A stretch of DNA of 25,938 nt, from positions 1-25,938 of the forward strand of contig WOGZ01000416.1 of assembly GCA_009733775.1 (NCBI GenBank). The letters are read 5' to 3'. The notes beneath the pieces are model-generated. The model had not been told where the DNA came from, did no database searches, and saw nothing but the letters and a program-made list of their open reading frames with translations. This document shows, in pieces, positions 1 to 10,532 of the stretch (position 1 is its first letter; each line of letters opens with the position of its first letter). The position numbers and the translations under genes were made by a program. The DNA comes from Alectoria sarmentosa. Lineage: Eukaryota; Ascomycota; Lecanoromycetes; Lecanorales; Parmeliaceae.

Positions 1-76
1 TTTAAACTTTTTAACGATTATATATATATTTTTTAAATTTATTATTAAGATTTCGTTTTATTAAATAATATATAAA
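1..76. other. Left flank of element A, decayed AT-rich DNA
   Basis: This stretch precedes the left TAAAG target-site duplication of element A. It has the same AT-rich, transition-worn composition as the rest. Before A inserted it was continuous with the sequence starting at 23852. It is too short to assign. Confidence 0.6.
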
Positions 77-81
77 TAAAG
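77..81. repeat. Target-site duplication of element A, left copy (TAAAG)
   Basis: TAAAG lies directly before the TGTTGAAAG start of A's left LTR. It is matched exactly by TAAAG at 23847-23851, directly after A's right LTR. A 5-bp duplication is the usual product of LTR-retrotransposon integrase and fixes the outer limits of A. Confidence 0.85.
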
Positions 82-90
82 TGTTGAAAG
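82..90 (+). repeat. Element A left LTR, first 9 bases (split by element B)
   Basis: TGTTGAAAG matches TATTAAAAG at 23702-23710 with two G/A transitions. The rest of this LTR resumes at 8293, after element B and its duplicated target. TG at the start is the canonical LTR terminus. Confidence 0.8.
86..90. repeat. Target-site duplication of element B, left copy (GAAAG)
   Basis: GAAAG just before B's left LTR corresponds to AAAAG at 8288-8292, just after its right LTR. The single difference is a G/A transition. The five bases are also positions 5-9 of element A's LTR. Confidence 0.75.
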
Positions 91-209
91 TGTTAAAATG
101 ATTAAGTTCGTTTTATTTTTTCTTACTCGACTATCGTCGAATATAAACTTAATAAGTTTTATATTTTATATAGCATCTTAATTAAATTATTTATTATTTA
201 TTTTTAACA
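91..209 (+). repeat. Element B 5' LTR (119 bp)
   Basis: It starts TGTTAAAA and ends TTTTAACA. It aligns over its whole length to 8170-8287 with about 15 transitions, one transversion and a one-base difference in a T run. The primer-binding site should follow at about 210, but no tRNA match is clear there. Confidence 0.88.
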
Positions 210-1225
210 AATTATGAATTCGATCGATCGGGCTTCGTTTAATGATTTAACACTTATTTTAATAATGTGCTTTATATATATTAATTTATAAATCATTTTA
301 AATCACGAAGTTTTATCTTTATTTTATAAAAACACTTTATGCGAGTATATTGTTATAAAACATCGTAAAAGTCTTAAAGCGTCAAAAAACATTCGATTTA
401 TTATCACATTAACGAGATAATATTATTTCGAAGCCTCGATTCGAAACACGTTTAAACGTTGATTTTAAATAAATTTCAATTTTTATTGAAAATGTTAATT
501 TTATCGACGACGTAATCGTAAAAACTAAATTATATATTTTAATTAATAAAAACGTTACGTTAATTGAAGAAGATAATTTTTGAATTTTGAAATTATATTC
601 AATTAATGCATATTCTCATCGTGCGACGTATTTATTCGATTGAAAATTAATTAATAAATGCGTTTTAATCGTTGAGAGCAATCAGCTTCAGAGTTTATTA
701 AAATAATTAATTAATAACGTATCGAAATTATATTAATCGTCGTTAAGTCTTTTGCTCAAATCGAAACGAGCAATTCTTTTAAAAATTATTAATTTCAAAA
801 TTTATTAAAAATAAATTAATTGATAATAAATCAAATTTATCGATCGTTATTTAAATTCGAATTTATTGAAATAATTAATTAATAACGTGTTAAATTTATC
901 GATCATCGTTTAAATTTATTATTTAAATCAAAAACGAGCATTTCTCGCTCAAATTAATATAAGCCGCGAAACTTTTTCGCCTTAATATGTTAAAAAGTTA
1001 ATTATTAATATAAGATTTAAGAGAATTATTTTTTACGATCGTAAATATATATATAATTTATATTAATTATTTAAATAAAGTAGATATAAGCTTTAAAGCA
1101 CGTTTATTTATTTCATTTATTTCATTTTATTTAAAAAATATTCAAACTTTAAAATTATTATTAATTTCATTTTTTTTATATTAAGTTTTTCATTATTATA
1201 TTTATTATTATTATTATATTTAAAT
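210..1225 (+). other. Element B 5' leader, with imperfect repeats at about 690-925
   Basis: This is the untranslated leader and possibly the first codons of gag; no start codon can be fixed. Between about 690 and 925 a segment built on a TTTATTNAAATAATTAATTAATAA-like core followed by TTTATCGATC occurs three times with diverged spacing (near 696, 797 and 858). A GATCGATCGGGC patch at 222-233 is one of the few GG-containing spots in the element. Confidence 0.5.
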
Positions 1226-1229
1226 CTTT

Positions 1230-2040
1230 AATATTAAAATTTATTAATGTTTTAAAAAAGATAATTAAATTAATCGATTCAATAGATTATATAATTTAAA
1301 AACGAATCGTAAAAGACGTTTTTAAGGTTTTTAATTTGTGAAAATAAATCGAATCGAAAAATAAATATCGATTTTGAATTTTATTATTTAATAATAATAA
1401 TAATAATAATGATAACGATATTATTGAGTTTAAAATATAAAAATTAATATATAATCTCACTTGTATCGTTTTACGTTTTTATATAATTGATAATAATTAT
1501 ATCGATATTAAATATATAATTAACGCTTATAACGCGTAAATTAAATTGAAAAAAAATTACTTTTTTCGAGATTTTGAATATTTAATTCGCGCATTTCAAC
1601 GTCTCAATAATTTAATATTAAATTAATGCAATAATAATTTTAATAAATATATTAATAAATTTCGAGAGTCGTTAATGAAGTTTTAAAATTTTTTCACGTA
1701 ATTTAAATTAAACGAAAATTTATTTATTTAATAATTTTATTTCAATTTAAGATTTTTTTATAACGATTATATCGAATAATATTTTCAAAATTATATTTCG
1801 TTTAATGAAAATAAATCATATAAACACATTTTAAACGAAATTATATAGCGATTTTAAAACATTTATTATTTTGAACACATTTAGATTATATATGTTTTTA
1901 TTATTCATTTTTTTTCAGCTTTTATTCGAGTTATAAATTAAAATAAATATTAATTAGATTATTGTGTTAATATTATCAAAATCGTTAAATTGTGCAAAAA
2001 ATGCGATATATATTATTATAGTTTCGACGATTATAAAGTT
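1230..2040 (+). pseudogene. gag: Element B gag (copia-type, with CCHC zinc knuckle), broken
   Basis: Gag forms the particle shell around the element RNA. The reading in frame 1 from about 1270 is stop-ridden, but keeps the pattern of the copia capsid region. An N-terminal part holds Asn repeats encoded by an AAT run near 1388-1411. From 1522 to about 1870 follows a capsid-like segment with an AF-RLNNL motif and NKFRESL. The zinc knuckle at 1993-2034 has Cys, Cys, then Tyr, Tyr at exactly the C-X2-C-X4-H-X4-C spacing. Both Tyr codons (TAT) are one transition from His and Cys codons. It is in the same frame as protease and integrase. The start codon cannot be placed. Confidence 0.8.
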
Positions 2041-2235
2041 AATAATAATAAAATTAATTTATCGATTAACAATTTTTTTAATAATAATAATAATAAATGA
2101 AGAAATAAATAAAAGAGCGATAATAACAATAACGAAAACAATAAAAAGTTTAAATTTAACAATTTTAAATTCAAATCGAAATTTAAGAATTTTAATATAT
2201 CGAAAATCTATAATAATTGCGCGAAAGTAAATTTA

Positions 2236-2400
2236 AATATTTCAAATTTAAATTGTTTTGATTTTTATATTATTAAATATATTGTTTATAATTAAAATAA
2301 GTTTCTCGATTATTAATAATTTAAAACGTTTTATATCGTTAAAAAATATAATAAAATATTATTAATCATAATTATAAACATTATTTATATCAAAATTAAG
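2236..2400 (+). pseudogene. Element B aspartic protease remnant
   Basis: The retroviral-type aspartic protease would cut the Gag-Pol polyprotein. In the frame of the zinc knuckle and integrase, Asp at 2260-2262 is followed by Phe-Tyr-Ile-Ile-Lys-Tyr. This fits the copia D-S-x-x-T-x-H active-site block if Ser, Thr and His codons changed by C-to-T. The glycine position reads Tyr, which is not a simple G-to-A product of a glycine codon, so the motif is imperfect. A stop follows within five codons. The assignment rests mainly on position between the zinc knuckle and the pre-integrase domain. Confidence 0.55.
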
Positions 2401-3540
2401 AAAATCAATAATCAAATCGTAACATTAAATTTTAAAAATGTTTTATACATATTTGATAATAACTTTAATCTCATTTTTATAAAAACTTTATTTAAAAATG
2501 ATTATTTTATGAAATTTTCATTTAACGAAATCAAAATTGAACATAATGAGATGTAAATTATTTAACGCGATAATTTTTATATATTCGATAATGAAAATCA
2601 TTTAATTTTTACTTTAACGATTATTAATATCGAGATTTTCGATTTATAATATATTTATATAAAACATTTTAAAAAATAAAATGTCGCTCGTCTTAAAAAC
2701 ATATTTATTAAAATGAATTTATTTAAATTTTCGACGCTTAAAAACGTTTATATATTTTATATAAAATCAAATCTTTATTCGTTATTTTATAAAAAACATT
2801 TAATTCTCGATAAATATATTAACGAATTATTTCATTTCGATATTTTTGATTTTATATCGAGCGTTAATATTTATTCAAATTATCAAATAATGTTTAAATT
2901 TATAAAAAACGTTAATAAAAGATTTTATATTTATTTCGATACTTATAAAAATGAAATTTTTAATATTTTTAAATTATTTAAAATTAATATAAAATATAAT
3001 AATTTTATTATTAAATGTATTTATAGCGATGAAAACATTATAATTAAAAATCAAATCTTTAATAATTTTAAATACGATTATAAAATCAAGTGAAAATTTA
3101 TTATTTTTGAAAACCTTTAAATGAATGAGGTTTTTAAACGTTTAAATTAAGTATTAATAATTAAAATTCACGTTTTGTTAATAAATAGCGAATTCTCGAA
3201 ATTTATGATTTTAAAATTTATTATAATCGTTAATTATCTTCGCAATCGTTCGTTTATTATAAATATAAATAAGATTTTATATAAAAGCGAGCTTGATTGC
3301 AAATTTGATTTATTTTATTTAAAACGCATTAAATAAAAAGGTCTTTACGAAAAATATCGAATTTTCGATATTAATTAAAAAAAGTTTAATAATCGTTATA
3401 AAAAAAGCCGCTTGATAAATTATAAAAATAATTTTTATCGAATGTTTATTCGAAACGATCGAGTTTAACGATATTTTAATATTAAATAAATGAATTATCA
3501 TTTTAAAACGCAATTTTCAAATGAAAAGTTATTTATTATT
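2383..3540 (+). pseudogene. Element B integrase (copia), catalytic Glu replaced by Lys
   Basis: Integrase would insert the cDNA into chromosomes. A pre-integrase segment (about 2410-2530) keeps NVLY and a following hydrophobic block. The longest surviving frame, 2713-3093 (126 codons), holds the core. The HHCC zinc finger shows Tyr-X2-Tyr where Cys-X2-Cys is expected (residues 13 and 16). The first catalytic Asp is residue 43 (HFD) and the second residue 106 (YSDEN). Reading through the stop at 3091-3093, the residue 36 past the second Asp, where D-D-35-E needs Glu, is Lys (AAA, in MNEVFKRLN). GAA-to-AAA is the expected mutation. The C-terminal domain decays into stops by about 3500. Confidence 0.9.
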
Positions 3541-4040
3541 AATTAATTTTCAACATCACGCATTAAAATCGATGCGATAATGAGAATTAAATTTATAATA
3601 ATAAGTTTAAATAATATTAATAATAACATTAATGATAAAGCTCTCTCTTTTAAATTTTTTAAGAATTTTTTTTTATCGACGATTATTATCAATATCGCCG
3701 TCGCAATTTTAAAAACATTTTTAATTTAATGATTTTTTCAAATATCGAAATCGCGTATTAAAGAATTTGTTATCGTTATTATAAATTCAATTTCTGCGAA
3801 TGCGTAATAAACTTTTTTTATCGAAATCGTTTTCGTTATTATCACATTTTCAAAAATCTTAATATTTAATCTCATCGCGTTATTAATTAAAATAAATAAT
3901 TTTGAATTATTTGAGTTTCTTATTTATAAAAAGATAAATAATGAACGTTTTTTATAAAATGAATTAATAATTAAATATAAATGAAAAATATTATTTTCTG
4001 ATTAATAATAAGATTTAATATTTTTACAAATTTTCAACGA
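3541..4040 (+). other. Element B pol linker between integrase and RT, not resolvable
   Basis: The stretch between the recognisable integrase and RT of element B holds many stops. At least one net frame change occurs here, since integrase is in frame 1 and RT in frame 2. In copia elements this is the variable linker. I see no other feature in it. Confidence 0.5.
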
Positions 4041-4860
4041 ATCGTAAAGTTTTAAAAGATAAATAAATTTATAAATTTAAGCGTGATTCGATTAACGATA
4101 TAATTTGATATAAAATGCGATAAATAATTCAAAATTATATATAACGCGAAGGCATCGACTTTGAAAAAACTTTCATTTTTATTATTAAATTTATAAATTA
4201 TAAAATTATTTTTATTATAATAATCGTCTTTAATTTAAAATTGAATTAAATAAATATTAAAATCGCATTTTTATATAATAACGTTCAAAAGATTATATAC
4301 GTTTATTAATTTAAAAAATATGAAAACGATATCGACAAAGTTTATTATTTTAAAAAAACGCTTTGCGAATTAAAATAATCGTCTCGAATTTGATATACAC
4401 TTTTTTTTTTTTTTTTTCGAAAACTCGAATATCGTTTTTTGACGAAAAATTTTAATGTTTTTATTCACGATAAAAAGAAAATTATCGTAATTATTTATGT
4501 TGACGATATTTTTATCGTAAAATTTAATTGATTTATTATTAACGAGTTTAAAAGCGCTCTTAATGTTAAATTTCGAATAATAAATTTAAGATTATGTATT
4601 TATTGTTTAAATATGAAAATAATGCGCGATTATTAAAATCGCATTATAACGTTTAATTAAAAGATTTATTTTAAAAAAGTTTTTAAAAATTATGATATAT
4701 AAAGCGATCGTGTTAAGGTTATCGATATTTTAATAAAAATCTCACATTTGAAATTCGTTATTAAAGGTTTTAAAATATCGAAAAATCTCACTTTTTGTAT
4801 TAATTCGTTATTAATTTTTTAATATACGCGATGTTAAATATTCGTTTAAATATCATTTAC
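4041..4860 (+). pseudogene. Element B reverse transcriptase (copia), YVDD retained
   Basis: RT copies the element RNA into DNA. A KTLCELK block at 4358-4378 corresponds to the copia K-LYGLKQ motif. The block FIHDKKK at about 4470-4490 precedes the catalytic YVDD at 4496-4507, which is intact. Downstream the frame keeps NLRLCIYCLNM, fitting the G-x-x-x-x-FLG-E region. Several Trp and Gln codons are stops. A run of 17 T at 4401-4417 encodes five Phe without changing frame. The N-terminal part of RT, from about 4041, is poorly resolved. Confidence 0.9.
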
Positions 4861-4899
4861 GTTATTTTCGTGATTTTTTATTATATTTTCAATTTTAAC

Positions 4900-5550
4900 G
4901 ATTTTTATTAAAAGATAATTAAAAGAATTTTTAAATATTTACGAGATACGTTATATTTTAAATTTATTTATAAAAAAAAACTCGTCTTATTACGCGAATA
5001 TATCGACGTTAATTGAATTAATAATCAAAATATTAAACGATTTATTTTTAATTATATGTTTAATTTTGATAATACAATTATAAATTAATTATTTAAACGT
5101 TAATTTATAATAATATTATTTATTTATGAAGTCGAATATATCGATTAAATTTAAATTATTAAAAAGACGATTTGATTTGAAAGACTCTTTAATTATTTCA
5201 ATTTTGTGATTTTCAAATCGATAATCGACGCTTTTAATAACGACAATGCGATTTAAATAAAACGCGTTTTCATAATATGAATTTAATTAAAATTCGAAAA
5301 TTTCATTTTCGTTTTCGTTATCGTTATTTTTTATAATAATCAAAATATCGTGATTTTAATTAAAAACTTTCAATTTTATAATCGCTTTAAATATATCAAT
5401 ATTCAACATTATTTTATACGCGAAAAAATCGTGAATAACGATATCGTTTTAAAATACGTTTTTATTGAAAAATAAATCGTCGATGATTTTATAAAATTCT
5501 TATTTAAAATCAAATTTGACGTGTTTCGTTAAGCGCTCGACCTCGAATAA
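4900..5550 (+). pseudogene. Element B RNase H and end of pol
   Basis: RNase H removes template RNA during reverse transcription. Near 4920 a KEFLNIYEI-like block fits the R-L-RYL connection motif. YIDVN follows at about 5000 (copia YxDADW; the Trp codon is TGA). EVEYI at 5128-5142 corresponds to the copia EAEY motif with Ala to Val. From 5386 the segment INIQHYFIREK matches the copia HIDI-HHFIRE block. The frame ends in RALDLE-like codons at 5533-5547, then TAA at 5548-5550, the usual end of copia pol. This part is back in frame 1. Confidence 0.9.
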
Positions 5551-6599
5551 ATTTAAAAACAAATCTTAATTTATTATTTATAAGAGGTTAAGTTATTCAC
5601 GTCGTGATCTTATTAATTAATTTTTTAATTTTTATCTTTTTTAAACAATAACGATAATGTTAAATAATTTAATGATAAAAAATTTCAAAAATTTATTTTA
5701 AATAATTTCGAAAAATTAAAATATCGTTCGATTATAAAAAAAAGAAATTTTCAATAAAATTAATTATCTCGTTTATCGCATTTTAAAAATTCATTAAAAT
5801 AAATTTCAAATTTTAATATAATTATTTTTAATTATCATTTTTTCAAATTTTTTTATTTAAAAATCTTTATTCGAAAAATATAATTATCGATAATGTTTAT
5901 TAAATAAGCGATTTAAGAATTTGAGCGATTTAATTTATAAATTTAAGATTCGTTTCTCATAAACGTAATTTAATAAAATTCAAAAAAGTTAAAATAATGT
6001 AAAATAATTAATATTTCATTTATCGAAGATTATAAATAATCATCGTTTTTAAAACTCGATCGTTATCGAATTTGAATTGTTTTTCGAAAAGATTTTTTTA
6101 AGTTAACTCAATCGAAGCGAAGAAGTTTATAATCATTTTTTATTCGATTTAATTTAACATTATTTCAATTAAGAGCTCGCTCGATGTTTTATATTAAATT
6201 ATATTTAAAAAGTTCAAAAAATGATTATTTTTTTAAAATTATAATAAATGCTTTAAAGCGTTATTTAAAAGATTTTTTATATTTAAATTTTCTTTTTATA
6301 TTTTCACATTTATGATTTTTAAGATTTAAAATAAATGTTTACAATATTATTCGATTTGCGATTAAAACAAAAATTTATAATTATTATTTAAATTATAATT
6401 AAGAGCAAAACTTTATCATGATAATGAAACTCATAAAAATAATTATACAATTATGAAATAAATAAATTTAACGTTTATTATTATTGAAGATTTTAAACGT
6501 TTAATTCGATGATCGCGTTTATCGATATATTTGAATATGAATAATAAAAATTAATATATTAATCGTTATATATTCTCATTTTGTGAGAATTAATTTAAA
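5551..6599 (+). other. Element B 3' region, part 1: no recognisable coding
   Basis: This follows pol of element B. It has dense stops in all frames and no motif I recognise. It is unusually long for a copia 3' leader, and the sequence after it turns into tandem repeats. Whether a second gene once lay here cannot be judged. Confidence 0.5.
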
Positions 6600-6931
6600 T
6601 TATTTATAATATATTTATATTCTCGATGTTTATTCTTATATTAATTTCTTATTATATTATTATTATTATTTTATATAATGTTATTAATACGTTTATAATA
6701 TCGTTATTTTCGATGTTAATAATATCGACGCATATAATTTTTATGTCGCTTAAATTCTCGACGCTCACATTCTAAAAGTTAACGTTTTCGATATTTATAT
6801 TTTCGACATCTTTAACGTCTATAGCGCTTTTAATCCTCGATGTTTATATTTTTAAAATTATTATTTTTAATTCTCATTTTTTAATGTTCACATTACGATA
6901 TTTGAATTTATAAAAAAATATTTTTAATAAT

Positions 6932-7190
6932 TATTTTTTAATGCTCTCTTTTCGATGTTTATATATCAAAATTAATATTCTCGATATTTATTTTTCAATG
7001 TTTACGTCTTAAAGTCGATATTTTCGATATTTATTTTTCGATATTTATATTTTAAAATTAATATTCTCAATATTTATCTTTTGATATTTATATTTTAAAA
7101 TTAATATTTTCGATATTCATTTCTCGATATTTATGTTTTAAAATTAATATTTTTAATATTTATTTTTCGATATTTAGATTCTTATATCGA
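6932..7190 (+). repeat. Tandem array of a 43-bp unit in element B 3' region
   Basis: About six diverged copies of a 43-bp unit occur, with copies at 6976-7018, 7019-7061, 7062-7104, 7105-7147 and 7148-7190 and a weaker one before. The unit contains two TCGATATTTAT half-blocks and usually ends ATTTTAAAATTAA. A looser version of the half-block continues upstream to about 6600. Differences between copies are mostly transitions. Confidence 0.85.
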
Positions 7191-7485
7191 TAAAAAGTGA
7201 TTTATAAATTTTTTACATTTTTTTCGATATAATCGTTTTTATATATTTATTAATTATATATTAATCGATTTTTAATGTGCATTTAATAACCTGAAAATAA
7301 AATTTTCAAAAAATCGTTTTTTTGCAAAAAGTGAAATTTTTTATATAAGATATCGTAACGAATATGTTTAAAAGAATATAATCGTTTTTAAATTTCGACA
7401 TTTTCATTTTTATTATTCGCGATTAATTTTATTATCGTTATTTATTAAAAAAAAAAAAGAGAGAAAAGAAAAAAGATGATTATTA

Positions 7486-8026
7486 TCGTTATTCGATGTT
7501 TATTTTATTTATTCGACGCACATTTTATTGTTATTATTTAATGTTTATTTTATTTATTTAACGCTTATTTTATTATCGTTATTCGATTTTGATTCTCGCG
7601 AAAATCGAAATTCGTGTTTTTTAAAAAACATTTATTACGCGCTCGGTGATCTCACTGTCGTTATTCGAAAATTATTTCATTATTATTATTTTACGCTCGA
7701 TTTATTGTCGTTATTTGATATTTATTTTATTATCGCTATTCGATTTTAATTTTCGTGAAAATCGAAATTCGTATTTTGTTAAAACATTTTCATTATGCGC
7801 TCGAGGACTTTATTGTTATTATTCGATATTTATTATACGCTCGATAATCTCATTATCGTTATTCGATATTTATTTTAATTATTCGACACTTATTTTATTG
7901 TTATTACTCGATTTTGATTTTCGTAAAAGTTTAAATTTATATTTTTCGCACATCTTCATTATGCGCTCGATAATTTCATTATTATTATTCGATAATTACT
8001 TTATTTACTCGACGCTTAACGTTTAA
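7486..8026 (+). repeat. Higher-order tandem repeat, about 160-bp period, in element B 3' region
   Basis: A block starting GTTATTCGATTTTGATT and running into a GAAAATCGAAATTCGT-like segment and ATTA-GCGCTCG occurs near 7578, 7735 and 7900. The spacing is about 157 and 165 bp. Between the blocks is a shorter TTATTCGATNTTTATTTTATT repeat. Two open frames here (7528-7749 and 7646-8026) are repeats read as codons, not genes. A purine tract at 7447-7475 precedes the array and another at 8028-8058 follows it. Confidence 0.8.
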
Positions 8027-8160
8027 AAAGAAAAGAGAGAAAGAAATATAAAAAAAATTAATGCATGCGGCTATAAAAAAAATGTAATTTTTCATCTTTA
8101 TTATTCAATTTTCAATATCGTAAATGTTGAAATTCGTGATTTTGCTATGTAGTTTTATTC

Positions 8161-8169
8161 GAGTGAAAA
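8161..8169 (+). other. Element B polypurine tract
   Basis: GAGTGAAAA abuts the TGTTGAAA start of the 3' LTR. A purine run in this position primes plus-strand synthesis in LTR retrotransposons. The T may be original or mutated. Confidence 0.5.
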
Positions 8170-8287
8170 TGTTGAAATGATTAAGTTCATTTCATTTTTT
8201 TTACTCGATTATCGTCGAATGTAAGTTTGATAAATTTTATATTTTATATAGCATTTTGATTAAATAATCTATCATTTACTTTCAACA
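8170..8287 (+). repeat. Element B 3' LTR (118 bp)
   Basis: It starts TGTTGAAA and ends TTTCAACA, a perfect 8-bp terminal inverted repeat. It aligns to 91-209. This copy keeps more G and C at its ends than the 5' copy. Confidence 0.9.
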
Positions 8288-8292
8288 AAAAG
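8288..8292. repeat. Target-site duplication of element B, right copy (AAAAG)
   Basis: It matches GAAAG at 86-90 with one G/A transition. Element A's LTR resumes right after it. Confidence 0.75.
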
Positions 8293-8428
8293 TATAAACT
8301 TTTTAAAAATATGTATATAACTTGATTTTTTTATTTAGAAAAAATTTGCTTGCTAAGTATAAATTTTATTAAATTATTATCTCGATAATTTCTTTTCTCA
8401 TTTAAATTTATTTTAATAATTTTTAATA
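8293..8428 (+). repeat. Element A left LTR, remaining 136 bases
   Basis: This is co-linear with 23711-23846 without gaps. The full 145-bp LTR pair, counted by eye, differs at 13 positions, all transitions. It ends in TTTTAATA, which pairs with the TGTTGAAA start if two terminal cytosines became thymines. Confidence 0.88.
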
Positions 8429-10299
8429 AGATGTTGATAATAAAAGAAAACGTCGACGTTTTTATAAAGCAAATATAAATAAAAAAGTAGCAGAAACGCA
8501 ATAAAGAAATCTTATTAAATATTAATAAAAATAAACGTTAATTATATATTTAAAATTTTCTTCTCGTTAAACTTTTAAACAATCTTTTAACAATTTCTTT
8601 TTTTATCGAGATATTCGTTTTGATAATTTTTAAACATTAACGATTCTCGAGTTTTTTCAAAATGTTACGATAATGAGCGTCGCAGAAATCTCATCGACGA
8701 TTTGAGAATTCGATATTGAACTAATTTGAGAATCTTTCGCGATTTGAGAATTCGATGTTGAAACAATTTAAGAATTTTTTCGAGAATATAATAAAATCAA
8801 TATTTGCGAACTCGAAAATTTCTTTTAAGAATTTAATATATTAAAACGAAAATTTGACGTAAAGTTCGATGGCGAATTAAAAATAAATGTTTTCGATATC
8901 GATTTCGAAATCTCGATTTTTATCAAAACACGTTTCATCGTTGAAATTTCAATTTTCGATAAATTTTTCGATAAAGATTTTGATAATAATTTTGAATAAG
9001 ATTTTATTATAAAATTCGAAATTGATTAAGTGAGAACATTAATATGTTTTTCATAATTTTATATTAATTTTAAAACATTTTAAAGATTTTTAATATTTTT
9101 TTATTTATCATATTATAATTTATAATTTTTTTATTTGATAAAATATTTCGTAGCGAAATCTCATTTTTTAACGATAACTCGTTTGTTAATTACTCGATTT
9201 AATTTTTAAGATTTATGCTCGTCAATATTTTTTTTAATAAAAATAAAAGATAACTCATCAGAGCGATTTTTATAAAAAAAATTCGTATTGAAATTTAAAA
9301 TAGGTTTTAATTGTGTTATCGTAAAAATAAAGTGAATTTTTTAATCGTTAAATATTTTCAAATAATAAACAAGTTTTTTTATTTTGTTAATAATTTTGAA
9401 AGAATCGACGTATTATAAATCGTATTTTTTTTTGATAAGCGTAATGATAAACACGTTATAATCGCGATGAAGACGTAAAAAAGCGAAGATTTTTCGTCGA
9501 TAAAATTATGATTGATATCGGCGATTGTAATAATATTTCAAATTGATTTAAGTAAAAATAATAACGTTTAAAGCTTTTAAATAAGTTATGTGACGATTTT
9601 TGAGAAATAATTGTTTTTTATAAACATTCAAATTTAATAATTAATTGAATGAAAAATTAATGACAATTTCATTTGAGTTTTTATTTAGCGGAGCAGAAAT
9701 AACATTATTATAATTATTTTAAATAATTAAAATCATAAATGATCACGTCGTAACGTTTTTTAAAATAAATATTTAAAAATAAATAACAATTTCGATCGTT
9801 TAATTAATACGCTCGTTGAATTTATTTATTTAAAAATAATAAATCGTCGAATATAAAAGCTTGATTTTCAATTTAATAAATAAGATTTTTTATAATTCGT
9901 TGAAAATTTTCGATCGCGATCAAAAATGATTTGCTTTGATAATTTTTAATCAATTTTATAAAATTATCGAAACAATCGATTCGTTTAGTTTTTAATAATG
10001 AAAATAAATTTTTCAAAAATCAAGATAAATTTGTGGGAAAATTTGTTTATTATTAAAAAAAAAATCGTATCTTTTTGAAGATTTCGATAAAATTAAAATA
10101 AAATTGATAATCAAAATATAATATAAAATTGAAAACGTTAAGATTAATTGAAGCGATTTATAAAAAAAAATGTCGAGATGTTTAATATAATTAACATTAA
10201 AAACAATATCGAAGATATTCTCGTAATTATCGAATTAATTCATAAACGTATTATTAACGATTAATAATATTATAACATTTAACGAATTTTGAATAATTA
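8429..10299 (+). other. Element A interior, 5' part: decayed, unassigned
   Basis: This starts directly after A's left LTR. No primer-binding site is evident. A 42-bp unit is repeated in tandem at 8699-8740 and 8741-8782. Because 42 is a multiple of three, the duplication preserves frame. From about 8650 to 9030 one + frame is rich in Asp, Glu and Ile, which suggests former coding sequence of acidic character. A short MIDIGDC-like reading near 9505 recalls a protease motif but stands alone. I do not recognise a family. Confidence 0.45.
8699..8782 (+). repeat. Tandem duplication of a 42-bp unit in element A
   Basis: Two adjacent units begin GATTTGAGAATTCGAT and differ at a handful of positions, mostly transitions. 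The length keeps reading frame (14 codons), as expected for an internal duplication in a coding region. Confidence 0.8.
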
Positions 10300-10307
10300 T
10301 TATTAAA

Positions 10308-10532
10308 ATGCGCGATTTCGAAAAAAGTTTACACGTAGAAATTCGGAACGCAAAATCGATTCGAAATGAAATTATGATCTTCGATAAAAAAATCGACTTT
10401 TTAAATGAGATTATCGATATTTCAAAAAAAAGAAAGTTATGCGACGTTCTCGTCGATGTTAACATCGAAAATTTTATTAATTCTTTTTCAAAAAATTTCC
10501 TTTTGATATTCGTCAAGAAATTATTTTCGTAG
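10308..10532 (+). pseudogene. Element A unassigned reading-frame remnant 1 (74 codons)
   Basis: This open stretch is rich in Lys, Glu, Asp and Arg, with heptad-like spacing of Ile, Leu and Phe in its first half that suggests a helical or coiled-coil segment. The opposite strand also has an open frame (10235-10627). That one is poor in acidic residues, rich in Ser, Ile and Phe, and looks like the complement. The remnant lies about 1.9 kb inside A. It resembles no gag or pol domain I know. It is the trace of a longer frame, since stops on both sides can come from Gln or Trp codons. Confidence 0.4.

Larger units (their letters stand above)
91..8287 (+). mobile_element. Element B: Ty1/copia LTR retrotransposon, RIP-decayed
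   Basis: This 8.2-kb element is bounded by 118/119-bp LTRs and 5-bp target duplications. Domain order on + is gag with zinc knuckle, protease, integrase, then RT and RNase H, ending near 5550. Integrase before RT is the diagnostic copia order. Gag, zinc knuckle, protease, integrase and the end of RNase H share one frame, as in a single gag-pol frame. RT sits in another frame, so at least two indels lie between 3093 and 5386. A purine-rich stretch (GAGTGAAAA, 8161-8169) directly before the right LTR is the likely polypurine tract. The 3' untranslated part is unusually long and repeat-filled. Confidence 0.93.

Noticed and set aside
1388..1411. AAT microsatellite as a separate feature
   Set aside because: It lies in gag of B and encodes an Asn run, so it is described there.
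1964..2230. 88-codon + strand frame in B
   Set aside because: It is out of frame with gag-pol; the adjacent frame carries the zinc knuckle.
7528..8026. Two overlapping + strand open frames (73 and 126 codons)
   Set aside because: They lie within the tandem array of element B; the residues repeat with the DNA unit and no start or ribosomal context supports a gene.
9436..9530. Zinc-knuckle-like (DKRNDKHV) and protease-like (MIDIGDC) readings in A
   Set aside because: They are in different frames, the Cys positions would need transversions, and no RT follows; treated as chance.
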